Positions 35,733 through 45,393 of a DNA stretch of 64,000 bases are shown one piece after another. Position 1 is the stretch's first letter. The number at the start of each line of letters is the position of its first letter. The stretch spans positions 1 to 64,000 of the forward strand of contig BTUU01000016.1 of the NCBI GenBank assembly GCA_045863555.1, in the 5' to 3' direction. The notes beneath the pieces were generated by a model. The model was not told the origin of the DNA. It saw only the letters and a program-made list of their open reading frames with translations, and did no database searches. Both the position numbers and the translations under genes were made by a program. Origin of the DNA: JACRLV01 sp045863555 (lineage in GTDB: Bacteria; Planctomycetota; Phycisphaerae; UBA1845; Fen-1342).

Positions 35733-37251
35733 TCCGCTCATACGTCTCCGCCAGCTCCCGCAGCCGTTTCGCGTGCCGCCCCGTCGCCGCCCCCGGCTTC
35801 ATCCGCCACTCCCAGTTCCCCCGCGCCGTCGCCGGCGTATTCATCCGCCCGCGATTGTCCAGCCCGAGGATGTCCTGCATCGGCACGATCACCGTATTCG
35901 CCGGAGAAGCGTACAGCGCCCGGATCATCGCCTCGCCGATCTCGCCCGGCCGCGCGTTCAGATACCGCAGCGCCCGCGCCCGCGTCGTCAGACCGTCCGC
36001 CCCGCGCCGCCCGTCCAGCCCCTTGAACCACCCCAGCGCCGTCTCGTTGTCGTGCGTCCCCGTGTACGCAACGCAGTTCCGCGGATAGTTGTGCGGCTGA
36101 TCGAACCGCGCTCCCTCCCAGAACGCATTCTGGAGAATCCGCATCCCCGGATAGCCCAGCGCGTCGCGCAGCTCGACGGCCCCTTGCACCACGTTCCCCA
36201 GATCCTCGGCCACGATCTGCGGCCGGCGAATCGCCGCGTGCACCGCCCGAAACAGCGCCTGCCCCGGCGATTCCTCATAATGCCCATGCTGCGCCGTCTT
36301 CGCCCGCCCGCTCACCACCCAGTGCTGGTAAAAGCCCAGAAAATGGTCGATCCGCACCGCGTCAAACAGCGCCAGCGTCCGCCGAAACCGCGCAATCCAC
36401 CACCGGAATCCGCTTTTCTCGTGCGCCGGCCACGCAAACAGCGGATGCCCCCAGAGCTGGCCCGTGTCGCTGAAACTGTCCGGCGGACAGCCCGAAACCT
36501 CCCGCGCCCGGCCGGCCGCGTCCAGCCGAAACAGCTCCTGGTTCGCCCAGACATCCGACGACTCGCCCGCCACGAAGATCGGCACGTCGCCCATGAGCCC
36601 GACGCCCCGCTGCCCCGCGTACGCCCGCAGCGCGGACCACTGCCGCTCGAATTGGAACTGCACGAACGCGTGAAACTCAATCTCGGCCGCGAGTTCCTGC
36701 CGCGCGCGGGCCATCGCCGCGCGCCCCCGCCGCCGGAATTCGCCCGGCCACTGGTGCCACTTCGTCGTCTTGAAGCGCGTCGCCAGCGCCCGAAAGAGCG
36801 TGTAGTCATCCAGCCAGCCGGCCTGCTCCGTGCGAAACTCCTCGAACGCAGCGAGCCGCCCCGATTCGGCCTCGCGTGAGAATCGCCGCTGCGCCATTCG
36901 CAACCGCGACAGCCGGAACCGCTCAACCGAGGGATATCGCACCCGCTCCGGCCGCATCCCCGGTGGCGGCCGAACCTCCTCGCGCGTCAGCAGCCCGTCA
37001 CGCACGAGCGCCCCCAGGTCGATCAGCAGGGCCGTGCCCGCGAACGCCGATGTCGAGCTGTAGGGCGAATTCCCCGGTCCGACGGGTACGACCGGCAGCA
37101 TCTGCCACCAGCCCATTCCCGCGCTCGCGAGCCAATCGACGAATTCGCGCGCACTGCGGCCGAGGTCACCGCTGCCGAGCGGCCCGGGGAGCGACGTCGG
37201 ATGAAGCAGCACGCCGGCGCGGCGCTGATCGAGCGAAAATTTCGCGGCCAT
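35725..37251 (-). CDS. malQ: 4-alpha-glucanotransferase (amylomaltase, GH77)
   Basis: Transfers alpha-1,4-glucan segments between maltodextrins in the cytosol during glycogen or maltose metabolism. The 508-residue product has RRAGVLLHPTSLPGPLGSGD at the start, WWQMLPVVPVGPGNSPYSS, the nucleophile Asp in FDAVRIDHFLGF, the acid Glu in IVAEDLGNV and the third carboxylate in AYTGTHDNETALGW, all diagnostic for GH77. Length is typical for short bacterial amylomaltases. GAGG precedes the ATG at 37251. No other glycogen gene is adjacent; pirin lies upstream on the same strand. Confidence 0.94.
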   Translation of the reverse strand: MAAKFSLDQRRAGVLLHPTSLPGPLGSGDLGRSAREFVDWLASAGMGWWQMLPVVPVGPGNSPYSSTSAFAGTALLIDLGALVRDGLLTREEVRPPPGMRPERVRYPSVERFRLSRLRMAQRRFSREAESGRLAAFEEFRTEQAGWLDDYTLFRALATRFKTTKWHQWPGEFRRRGRAAMARARQELAAEIEFHAFVQFQFERQWSALRAYAGQRGVGLMGDVPIFVAGESSDVWANQELFRLDAAGRAREVSGCPPDSFSDTGQLWGHPLFAWPAHEKSGFRWWIARFRRTLALFDAVRIDHFLGFYQHWVVSGRAKTAQHGHYEESPGQALFRAVHAAIRRPQIVAEDLGNVVQGAVELRDALGYPGMRILQNAFWEGARFDQPHNYPRNCVAYTGTHDNETALGWFKGLDGRRGADGLTTRARALRYLNARPGEIGEAMIRALYASPANTVIVPMQDILGLDNRGRMNTPATARGNWEWRMKPGAATGRHAKRLRELAETYERKK

Positions 37252-37338
37252 TCGGATCCTCGGCGGATCGCAGCCGCCTTCCGCGCGCGATCCGGAAGAG
37301 CCAATGTACCCCGAAATTCGTGCCGCCGCCGCGACCGC

Positions 37339-38037
37339 CTACGCCAGGTCGAAGAGCAGCACCTGCGACTCGCGCTTCGCCGCCAGGTCGATCGTAGTCA
37401 CATCTTCGATCGCCGCCCCGTCGCCCGCCGACAGCGTCTCTCCGTTCAGCCCCAGCTCCCCGCGCAGCACCTGGAGCCACCCGCTGCGCCCCGCATCAAA
37501 CTCATACCGCGCCACGCCGCCCGCCCGGAGCGCCGCGGCCGCGAGCCGCGCATCCTGCCGGATCTCGATCGACCCATCCCGCCCGTCGCCGCTCGCGAGC
37601 AGCGTCATCCGCCCCGTGTTGCTCAGCGGCGGAAACTGCCGCTGCTCATACCGCGGCGGCAGACCCTTGGCGCTCGGAAAAATCCAGATCTGCATCAGGT
37701 GCACCGGGTTCGTCTTCGACGGATTGAACTCCGAGTGCGTCACGCCGCTCCCCGCCGACATGTACTGCACCTCGCCCGGCCGGATGATCGAGCCGTTGCC
37801 CATGCTGTCGCGATGCTCCAGCTCCCCCTCGAGCACGTACGTGATGATCTCCATGTCGCGGTGCGGATGCGTCCCGAAGCCCATGCCCGGCTGCACGATG
37901 TCCTCATTGATGACCCGCAGCGTGCGGAAGTGGATGTGCCGCGGGTCGCGATAATCGGCGAACGAGAACGTGTGCCAGGTCTTCAGCCAGCCGTGATCGA
38001 AGTGGCCGCGGTCGCCCGAGCGGCGGAGCGTAATCAT
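37339..38037 (-). CDS. Pirin family protein
   Basis: A 232-residue bicupin. The metal-binding residues His57 and His59 (GTHPHRDMEIITY) and His101 and Glu103 (GSGVTHSEFNP) sit at nearly the same positions as in human pirin. The N-terminus RRSGDRGHFDHGWLKTWHTF is typical. Bacterial pirins (YhhW-like) have been shown to have quercetinase activity or to bind metabolic enzymes; the role here is unknown. The start at 38037 has GGAGA before it; the longer frame to 38133 lacks both a site and similarity. It is followed on the same strand by malQ. Confidence 0.9.
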   Translation of the reverse strand: MITLRRSGDRGHFDHGWLKTWHTFSFADYRDPRHIHFRTLRVINEDIVQPGMGFGTHPHRDMEIITYVLEGELEHRDSMGNGSIIRPGEVQYMSAGSGVTHSEFNPSKTNPVHLMQIWIFPSAKGLPPRYEQRQFPPLSNTGRMTLLASGDGRDGSIEIRQDARLAAAALRAGGVARYEFDAGRSGWLQVLRGELGLNGETLSAGDGAAIEDVTTIDLAAKRESQVLLFDLA

Positions 38038-38197
38038 GAAATTCTCCCGACGGCGCGGCAAACCCCTCGCCGCGGCGTCGGAGAGTGTATTCATCGTCCC
38101 CGATCGCAGCCGACGCGCAAGCGACGGCCGCATCTCGTCCCGGATAAATTCCCGGTCGCTCCCGCATGCGCCGGAATCGCGTCGGGTAGCAGGCCCG

Positions 38198-39358
38198 TTA
38201 CCGCTCGCCTCTCCGCGCCTCTTTCTCCAGTTCGGCGATCCGCTCGCGAATGCGCTTGAGATCAGCGTCCGTCATGTCGCGCGGCGGGCACCAGTGCGCC
38301 AGCGCCTCTTCAATCCGGTCGCGCAGCGCCTTCGCCTCCGCGTGGCTGGGCTGCACCGCGAGAATTCGCCCGCAGAGCAGCGCCGCGGTTGCGCCTCGGT
38401 CGACCACATTCTCAGCGGACGGGAGCCTGAGTTCGTAATTCCGCCAGATGAGTTGCGCAAGCCTCATCATCGCAGGCACATGCTGCGGCTGCCTCTCGAT
38501 GAACTCCGCGAGGATCGCCTCCGCCTCGACGAAGCGTGACGACCGCTCCAGCGCCGTCGCGAGATTCAGCGCAATCTCCGCCGACCCCGGATCCAGTTCC
38601 CGGGCGGCCGTAAGGTTGACCGCGGCGTCGTGCCAGTTGCCGAGGTCCATCTGCACCTCAGCCCGCCGCGCCAGCGTGTCCGCATCCGCCCCGAGCCCTA
38701 CAACCCGGTCCCACGCCTCCCGCGCCTCGTGCAGCCGTCCCGCCGCGCTCAGCGCCACGGCGAGGTTGTACGCCGCCCGCCGATCCTCCGGCCGGGCCGC
38801 GACCACGACCTGAAGCTGATCGATCGCCAGGTTCCAGAGACGCAGCCGCATCTGCGCCGCCGCCAGATCAAACCGCCGCTCCAGGTTCTCCGGCGCGGCA
38901 TCCACCGCCCGCGACAGAACATCGACCAGCTCCGCCCACGCCTCCGCCTCCGTCGCCGCGCTCACGGCCTCGGCCAGCCGTGCCCCGTCCGCCGGATCGC
39001 GCAGAAACGCCTCCCGCACCGCCTCAACCCGCGTCCGCCCGCCCGTCGGCCGCTCGTCGCTCCCTCGCACCCAGCGGACCTCGCCCGGTGCCGGCCGGGG
39101 TGGCTCAACCGTCCGCGTCGCCACGGCAATCGGTCCACGCATCTCCGGCGATGGAGTCGGCCGCCCCGGTGCTTCTCCGGGATCGGCCGCCCGGCTCGCC
39201 GGGGCGACGTCAGCCGAATCACCGAGCGCAGCCGGCCGGTGCGTTCCACCCGCGTGTACCGCCGTCGGTAGCGGTTCAGACAGCCGCGCCGCCGCGCGCC
39301 AGACCATGAATCCGGCGCCGGCCGCAGCGAGAAACCCAACTGCAAGAATCAGCCGCAT
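38198..39358 (-). CDS. Membrane-anchored TPR protein
   Basis: A 386-residue protein with one N-terminal membrane segment (residues 3-22), a Pro/Ala-rich extracytoplasmic linker (about 35-110) and then tandem tetratricopeptide-like helices from about 115 to 345, for example DRRAAYNLAVALSAAGRLHEA and SAEIALNLATALERSSRFVEA. A coiled segment rich in Arg/Glu ends the protein (DLKRIRERIAELEKEARRGE). It lies 22 bases downstream of the ABC permease gene on the same strand, so it is probably a protein partner of that transporter. The ATG at 39358 follows GAGGGG; an in-frame extension to 39424 overlaps the permease. Confidence 0.75.
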   Translation of the reverse strand: MRLILAVGFLAAAGAGFMVWRAAARLSEPLPTAVHAGGTHRPAALGDSADVAPASRAADPGEAPGRPTPSPEMRGPIAVATRTVEPPRPAPGEVRWVRGSDERPTGGRTRVEAVREAFLRDPADGARLAEAVSAATEAEAWAELVDVLSRAVDAAPENLERRFDLAAAQMRLRLWNLAIDQLQVVVAARPEDRRAAYNLAVALSAAGRLHEAREAWDRVVGLGADADTLARRAEVQMDLGNWHDAAVNLTAARELDPGSAEIALNLATALERSSRFVEAEAILAEFIERQPQHVPAMMRLAQLIWRNYELRLPSAENVVDRGATAALLCGRILAVQPSHAEAKALRDRIEEALAHWCPPRDMTDADLKRIRERIAELEKEARRGER

Positions 39359-39380
39359 CGGCCCCTCGACCCGTCCCCGG

Positions 39381-42131
39381 CTACCGCACGTGCAACGCAT
39401 CCACCACATTCGACCGCGACGCATGCCGCGCCGGAAAAATCCCCGCCACCACGCACAACCCCACGGTCAGCAGCGCGCACATCCCCAGGAACGGCCACGG
39501 CAGCGTGATGTCCATTTGCAGACCCCACATCCGGTCGATCAGCGCCGTGATATTTGTCGCCAGGTGCACGCCCAGCGCCAGCCCCAGTCCCGTCCCCAGC
39601 AGCCCCAGCACCAGCGCCTCGCCGATGATCATCCGCAGGATCATCCCCCGCGTCGCTCCGACCGCCCGCATGATCGCGAGCTGCCGCGTCCGCGAAGCCA
39701 CGTTCGCCGTCATCAGATTCGCCACGCCGATCGCCGCGACGATCAGGGCCACGCTCGGAACCGCCGTCATCAGCCGCGTCATGTCCGTCAACTGCCGGTC
39801 GATGTCATCTTTCAACTCGCGGACCGTCCCGAAATTCGCCTTCGGCGCTCCGATCGCCGTCCGCACCGCCCGCAGCACGTTGCTCTCGCGATACTGCCGC
39901 CAGCGCACATCCAGCGGATACCGATCGTCGTAGTGCAGCGCCTTGAGCCCTGCTTCCTTCTTCTGGTCCTCGGTCAAGCCCCGCGGCGGCCAGTCCGCCG
40001 GCGCCGCCTCAGCCTTCAGGTCGAGATTCAGCAGCACCAGTGCGAGCCCTTCGATCCCGAACGTCTGCTTCAGGTCGCGCAGCGTCCCCATCACCGAGCC
40101 CGCCGCCACGACGTTGTACTCCGTGTGCGCCTGAAAATAACTCGCGGCGATATCGAGCGCCGGCGACTGGATTACCCCCGCGACCTTGAATCGCCGCATC
40201 GCCGTCGTGCCGTAGTAGATCTTCACCTCGTCGCCGACGTGCTTGTTCCGCGACCGCGAGAAATCCTCCGCGATCAAAATGTGCCCGCCCTCACGCAGCT
40301 TCTCCCGCGCCGTCTTCTCGTCGCCCTCCACGAACTCCACGCCGATCGCGCCCAGGAACTGGTCCGGGTCGCATCCCAGAAACCAAGTCATCGAGATCGC
40401 CGGCGACAGAAACCCGAGCTGCTCCTCGACCGACACGTTCAGCAGGTTCGCGATCACGTGGTCCCGCACCCCCGGAACCGCCGCGATCACGTCATTCGCC
40501 CCCGGCGGATTCACCCGCTCCGGCGTCCACACGAACGCCTCCGGAAATTTTTTCGGAAACTGCCAGCCCGTCGTCACGCTCTCGTTCACGACCAGAATCC
40601 CCACGATCAGCGACAGCCCGACCATCAGCCCGCAGCAGATCCCCGCCGAACGCCACACCGCGTGCCCCACCTGGTCCTGGAGCAGCCGCGCCCGCACCCG
40701 CATCATCGCCGCCGCCGCAATCACCGCCGGCGCTCCGATCGCCCGGACGATGATCGGCGCCAGCATCGCGTATCCGAGATACAGCAGCACCACGCCCAGC
40801 GACGCCACCTGCACAAAACCCGGCGCTCGCTCGATCTCCAGCATCAGCGAAACCTGGCCCCCAAGCACCGCCAGCGCCAGAACCGCCACCAGCACCAGCA
40901 GAAAACTCGCCGGCCGACGCGCCCGCGGCCGCGCCGCCTCCATCGGCGATACGCGCAGCGCCGCGATCGCCGGCAGCACCGCCGCCAGCAGCGTCGTCAG
41001 CAATCCCGCCGCCACCGCCTGCCCGATGCCCGTCCAGCTCACCGCGAACGAACCCACGTACTCCGGCACCAGCACGACCGTCAGCGCCGCCAGCCCCAGC
41101 CCCACCGGCACGCCGGCCACGATCCCCAGCACGCCCAGCGGCATCACCTCAAATAGCACCAGCGCCGCGAGCTGCCACCGCGTCACGCCGATGCAGCGCA
41201 GCAGCCCAAGCTGCACGATCCGCTCGACCATGCCCATGCTCAGCGTGCTCAGGATGATGAACAGCGCCGTCAGCATCGCCACGCTGCTGAGCAGCACGAG
41301 CACAAGCTGCTGTTGATCCTGTGCCGTCTCGATCTGCTTCATCCGCTGTTCAGCGCTGCGGACATTCGCGTTCGCCCCGATGCTCCGCGCATGCACCCGC
41401 GCCTGGCTCACCGCGCGGATGACGTCGTCACGCCCCGCGTTCTTGAGCATCAGCTCGATCGACGTGACCAGGTTCGACTTCGACCGCATCTCCTGGAGCG
41501 GCTGAAGGTTCATGAACGCCAGCGGCTTCTGGTAGTTCACCAGCCGCCGCCGCTCGAACATCCCGACCACCTTCACCTCGAACGGCGTTTCCAGGATGTC
41601 GTTCCACACCAGCAGGCTGTCGCCCACCTTGATCTTCAGTTCTTCCTTCGCCCCCATGTCGATGATCACCGCCAGCCGGTCCTCCGGCGTGATCATCCGC
41701 CCCTCCCGCAGCTTCGCCGCGTGGTCGCGCAGCAGCGGCTCCACCGCCAGGTCGATCCCGTAGAAATCCACCTCCGGCGTCGAGTCATCCCACCGCTTCG
41801 GACGCTCTCCCGGCGAATCCGCCGGCCAGCCAACCGCGTGCAGCCGCTGGATCAGCGTCGGCGCTGCCGCCGCGACGTTCGGCATGTCCGCGAGCTTCGG
41901 CAGCAGCCGTTCCGGAATCTGCCCCATCCGCCCCAGCGGCGAACTCACCATGACGTGCGCGTTCCCCACGTACCCGCTCGCCCAGTCCATCACCGTCCGG
42001 CGGATCGACTCGTAGCAGCACGTCACCCACACGACCGCGGCCGTGCCGAGGGCGATGGCGACGACGGCGCCCAGCGTGCGGAGCCGCCTACCCTGCCAGT
42101 TCCTGGTAGCCAGTTGCGACCAGTGCCGCAT
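39381..42131 (-). CDS. ABC transporter permease, FtsX/MacB family with duplicated core
   Basis: A 916-residue membrane protein. A first transmembrane helix (about 20-38) is followed by a large periplasmic MacB-type core, three helices around 280-390 in the FtsX pattern (LFIILSTLSMGMVERIVQLG, LRCIGVTRWQL), a second set of helices and a second periplasmic region (DVIAAVPGVRDHVIANLL), then the last FtsX block ending in LGLALGVHLATNITALIDRM and FPARHASRSNVVDALHVR. This is the DevC/LolC/MacB class that works with a LolD-like ATPase to move lipoproteins, peptides or lipids. It overlaps the ATPase gene by 44 bases. Confidence 0.9.
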   Translation of the reverse strand: MRHWSQLATRNWQGRRLRTLGAVVAIALGTAAVVWVTCCYESIRRTVMDWASGYVGNAHVMVSSPLGRMGQIPERLLPKLADMPNVAAAAPTLIQRLHAVGWPADSPGERPKRWDDSTPEVDFYGIDLAVEPLLRDHAAKLREGRMITPEDRLAVIIDMGAKEELKIKVGDSLLVWNDILETPFEVKVVGMFERRRLVNYQKPLAFMNLQPLQEMRSKSNLVTSIELMLKNAGRDDVIRAVSQARVHARSIGANANVRSAEQRMKQIETAQDQQQLVLVLLSSVAMLTALFIILSTLSMGMVERIVQLGLLRCIGVTRWQLAALVLFEVMPLGVLGIVAGVPVGLGLAALTVVLVPEYVGSFAVSWTGIGQAVAAGLLTTLLAAVLPAIAALRVSPMEAARPRARRPASFLLVLVAVLALAVLGGQVSLMLEIERAPGFVQVASLGVVLLYLGYAMLAPIIVRAIGAPAVIAAAAMMRVRARLLQDQVGHAVWRSAGICCGLMVGLSLIVGILVVNESVTTGWQFPKKFPEAFVWTPERVNPPGANDVIAAVPGVRDHVIANLLNVSVEEQLGFLSPAISMTWFLGCDPDQFLGAIGVEFVEGDEKTAREKLREGGHILIAEDFSRSRNKHVGDEVKIYYGTTAMRRFKVAGVIQSPALDIAASYFQAHTEYNVVAAGSVMGTLRDLKQTFGIEGLALVLLNLDLKAEAAPADWPPRGLTEDQKKEAGLKALHYDDRYPLDVRWRQYRESNVLRAVRTAIGAPKANFGTVRELKDDIDRQLTDMTRLMTAVPSVALIVAAIGVANLMTANVASRTRQLAIMRAVGATRGMILRMIIGEALVLGLLGTGLGLALGVHLATNITALIDRMWGLQMDITLPWPFLGMCALLTVGLCVVAGIFPARHASRSNVVDALHVR

Positions 42132-42903
42132 CGCCTGAACTCCGCGGTTCGAGGGTCCCGATGATCTTCCCGTCCTTCAGCACGACCACTTCGTCGGCGA
42201 ACGCCGCGCCCGCCGCTTCGTGCGTCACCATCAGCACGGTCGTCCCGTGCTCGCGCGCCACCCGCAGCAGCAGCTTCCAGATCTCCAGCGACTGCTTCGA
42301 GTCAAGGTTGCCCGTCGGCTCATCCGCCAGAATGATCGCCGGGTCATTCAGCAGCGCCCGCGCGATCGCCACCCGCTGCTGCTCTCCGCCCGACATCGCG
42401 TCCGGCCGATGCTCCGCCCGGTGTTCGAGGTGCACCGTCCGCAGAAGTTCGTGCACCCGCTCGCGCACGTTCGCGAGCCCGTCGCCGTCGACCAGCCGCG
42501 GCAGCGCGACATTCTCCGCCGCCGTCAGCGTCGGCAGCAGGTTGAAATCCTGGAAGATCACGCCCATCCGCCGCCGCCGGAAGATCGTCCGCGCCGTATC
42601 GGACATCGCGCTCAGGTCCTGCCCCTCGACGATCACCTGGCCGCTCGTCGGCGGCGTGAGACCGCCCACCGTGTGCAGCAGCGTGCTCTTGCCGGAGCCG
42701 GATGAACCCATGATCGCCAGGAAACGGCCCCGCGGGACGCTCAGCGACACCCCGTCCAGCGCCAGCACTCGGTGCCCCGAACTGTCGTAAACCTTCGTCA
42801 GCGTGCGGGTCGAGACAACCGCCGGTGCGGCCGGGGGACCCTCCGTCCGGGGAGAATCACCGCCGCCGGCAGTCGGCGCGGGAGAACCGTCGTTCGAGTG
42901 CAT
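42088..42903 (-). CDS. ABC transporter ATP-binding protein, LolD/MacB type
   Basis: A 271-residue ATPase. Walker A is IMGSSGSGKSTLLHTVGG, the Q-loop is MGVIFQDFNLLPTLTAAENV, the signature is MSGGEQQRVAIARALL, Walker B is AIILADEPTGNLD and the H-loop is VLMVTHEA, all intact. LolD/MacB ATPases of this type power FtsX-family permeases, here the overlapping downstream gene. The N-terminal ~30 residues are Pro/Gly-rich and not conserved. ATG at 42903 is chosen because the upstream frame to 43137 is basic non-conserved sequence; a GTG or ATG nearer the KVYDSS strand cannot be excluded. Confidence 0.9.
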   Translation of the reverse strand: MHSNDGSPAPTAGGGDSPRTEGPPAAPAVVSTRTLTKVYDSSGHRVLALDGVSLSVPRGRFLAIMGSSGSGKSTLLHTVGGLTPPTSGQVIVEGQDLSAMSDTARTIFRRRRMGVIFQDFNLLPTLTAAENVALPRLVDGDGLANVRERVHELLRTVHLEHRAEHRPDAMSGGEQQRVAIARALLNDPAIILADEPTGNLDSKQSLEIWKLLLRVAREHGTTVLMVTHEAAGAAFADEVVVLKDGKIIGTLEPRSSGDAALVATGYQELAG

Positions 42904-43152
42904 CGCCCGGAGTGTATTCGCCGCAGAAGGGCTTCTCAATTCTCGGTTTCCCGGTCCGTTCACGATTTCACCGATCCTATTCGCGGAATTATGGGCCCTA
43001 TTCGCCGCCGCCCCGCGAATCAGGTCGCGCCGATTCCCCCGATTCAGTCGCCCGACACGAATTTTGGATGCGATTCCGACCCGTTTTCGCGTATCCTGTT
43101 GGGTAGACGAATCTTGGGCGGCGTCTCCCCGACGCATCGGCGGTTAGACGAC

Positions 43153-45393
43153 ATGGGCCGGCTGGGCAAACCACTCTTTGCCGCATTCTGCGTTGCGCCG
43201 TCGCTCTGCGCGCCGGCCCGGGCCGACTTTTCCGCCTCGCTCGCCGGCTCCTCCGCAGAATTCGCCGCCGCCGGCACCGCCGACCTGCTCACCATTCGCC
43301 TCGACCCCGCCACCGGCCGCCTCCGCCACAACCGATTCACCGCGGGCGATCCCGGTTTCGCCAGCGACTTCGACTTCGACTCCGCTCGCCTTGGCATCCA
43401 GTGGCTCAGCCCCAGCGACGCCGTCATCATCCGCATCGCCGGCGTCTCTCAGCTCGTCGATCTCGTCGTCGATGACGCCGCGGCCACGCTCGCCGGCGTC
43501 TGCACCATTGCGGACCGCGCCATCGAGCACCTGTTCGGCGGCTCCGTCCGGATCGAGTATGACACCATCCGGACCGTGACGCTCCGATGCGGCTCGGCCG
43601 CCGACATCCTCACGGTCGAGTCAACCGCGGGCGTCAGCGACCGCGTGGTCGTCGACGGCGGCGCGGGCGCCGATGTCATCGTTCTCGCCGACCTCACCAA
43701 TGCCCTCGACGCCCTCACCACTCCCATCGACGTACGCGGCGGCGCCGGGGCCGACGGCCTCACGCTCGTCGACGAACGGCCTGGCGCAGACGCCGTCGCC
43801 TACCAGATCGACGCAGGCGGGGTTTCGCGTTCCCTGGCGGCCGCGCAACTCCGCATCGACCTCCCCGACGACGACGTCGAGGACCTCCGCATCCTCGCCG
43901 GCGCGGGCGCAGACAGTTTCCTCATCGATTCGCTCCCGCCTGGCATCGCCGCCGGCAGCGTCGTGGTCGAGTGCGGCGGCGGCGACGACGAAATCGCAAT
44001 CGGAGATTCGGCCGCCACCCTTCGCGGCATCACGAGCCCCCTCGCGATCGACGGTGGCCCGGGCTCAAATCGCCTCACCGTCGTCGACTCCGGCGAGACA
44101 GTCGCAAAGACGCTTACCGTCAGCTCCACGCGCCTCGGCCTCGGCGTCGATGACGCGTTCTTCCCCCCCGGCGGCTGGCTCGAATACGCCAACATCGCGG
44201 ACCTCGAAGTGCGCCTCGGCGCCGGCAGGGACGACATCCACGTCTCCCCTTCCGCGACCGCCGCCATTCGTCTCGTCGATGTCGACCCCGCGCCCGGTCC
44301 GCTTTTCGACGGCGACCGAATCGACGTCATCACGGCCGGTGCGGCCGATCCCGTCGTTGCATCCCCCGGCGTCGGCCACATCCGCTACTCATTCGCCGAT
44401 CGCCGCGACGTCGATTTCATCGGCTTCGAGCGCATGCGACCCGGCGGAACGATCCGCGGCCTCGTCTTCCTCGATCGCAACGGCGACGGCGTCCGCCAGC
44501 CGGACGAACCGCCGCAGCCCTTCGCCGCCGTCGCGTTGTCGATCGACGGTCTGCCTGCGACCGCCTGGGGCCGGGTGGCCGATGCCGACGGCGCTTTCGA
44601 ATTCCCCGACCTGATCCCCGCGGAGTATCGCCTCGCCGCGCTGCCCTTCGCCGGCCACGCCCCCTCAACCCCCGACGCGCTGGTTCCTCTTGAGATCGAA
44701 CAGGTGGTCGAGAATGTTCGCCTCGGGCTCCGCCTCGTCGCGGGCGGCAGCGTCTCCGGCCTCGTCTTCAATGACGCCGATTTCAGCGGCTCGCTCACCG
44801 GGTCCGAAGCCGGCCTCGCTCAGGCCGTGGTCTTCGCCGACTTGAACGGCGACGCCGCGCTCAACGCCCACGAACCCCGCGTGGTCACGCCCGCGGACGG
44901 CACGTTTCTGCTGACGTTTCCGGACGACACCGCCGGGACGCTTCTCGTCATCGGTCCCAGCGGTTACGTGACGACGACCCCCGGCGCGCCGTTCGATGTC
45001 AGGTCGGGCGGCTCGCTCCCCGGCATTCCACTGGGACTGGCGTTGCACCCGGTTCCTCCCGCGGATGGCGGTGGTTCAGGCGGCGGCTCGGGCGACACCG
45101 GCGGGGGCGGTTCGAAACCTCCGGGCGACGGTGGCGGCTCGTCGGACGGCGGTTCCGGCGGGGGCGCTTCCGGCGGCACTGCACCCGATAGCGGAGGTTC
45201 CACCGGCGGTGGCGGTTCGAACGCGGACAATCCCGATTCGCCACTGCCCGATGATCCGGACGAAAGCGCGCTCGACAATCCCGACGTCATCGCCCGCCGC
45301 TGCGCTTCCTGTGGGAACCTCGGCCTGCTCGGCTGGGTCAGCCTCCTGATCCCGCTCGCCGCGATCCGCGCCACCAGCCGCCGCCGCCGTTGA
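43153..45393 (+). CDS. Large secreted protein with haemolysin-like repeats, two SdrD B-like domains and a Cys-containing C-terminal anchor signal
   Basis: A 746-residue protein with a signal peptide (cleavage likely after APARA, residue 24). Residues ~150-420 have repeats built around GGAGADxxxL (VVDGGAGADVIVL; DVRGGAGADGLTLV), as in haemolysin-type or filamentous repeats. Around 432 and 532 are two SdrD B-like domains (GLVFLDRNGDGVRQPDEP; GLVFNDADFSGSLTGSEAG). Residues 636-700 are a Gly/Ser/Asp/Pro linker. The end is RRCASCGNLGLLGWVSLLI followed by RATSRRRR, a hydrophobic stretch with a basic tail that looks like a C-terminal sorting signal carrying a CxxC instead of PEP. Surface anchoring is inferred. 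The in-frame extension to 42772 runs across the divergent ATPase promoter and is rejected. Confidence 0.8.
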   Translation: MGRLGKPLFAAFCVAPSLCAPARADFSASLAGSSAEFAAAGTADLLTIRLDPATGRLRHNRFTAGDPGFASDFDFDSARLGIQWLSPSDAVIIRIAGVSQLVDLVVDDAAATLAGVCTIADRAIEHLFGGSVRIEYDTIRTVTLRCGSAADILTVESTAGVSDRVVVDGGAGADVIVLADLTNALDALTTPIDVRGGAGADGLTLVDERPGADAVAYQIDAGGVSRSLAAAQLRIDLPDDDVEDLRILAGAGADSFLIDSLPPGIAAGSVVVECGGGDDEIAIGDSAATLRGITSPLAIDGGPGSNRLTVVDSGETVAKTLTVSSTRLGLGVDDAFFPPGGWLEYANIADLEVRLGAGRDDIHVSPSATAAIRLVDVDPAPGPLFDGDRIDVITAGAADPVVASPGVGHIRYSFADRRDVDFIGFERMRPGGTIRGLVFLDRNGDGVRQPDEPPQPFAAVALSIDGLPATAWGRVADADGAFEFPDLIPAEYRLAALPFAGHAPSTPDALVPLEIEQVVENVRLGLRLVAGGSVSGLVFNDADFSGSLTGSEAGLAQAVVFADLNGDAALNAHEPRVVTPADGTFLLTFPDDTAGTLLVIGPSGYVTTTPGAPFDVRSGGSLPGIPLGLALHPVPPADGGGSGGGSGDTGGGGSKPPGDGGGSSDGGSGGGASGGTAPDSGGSTGGGGSNADNPDSPLPDDPDESALDNPDVIARRCASCGNLGLLGWVSLLIPLAAIRATSRRRR

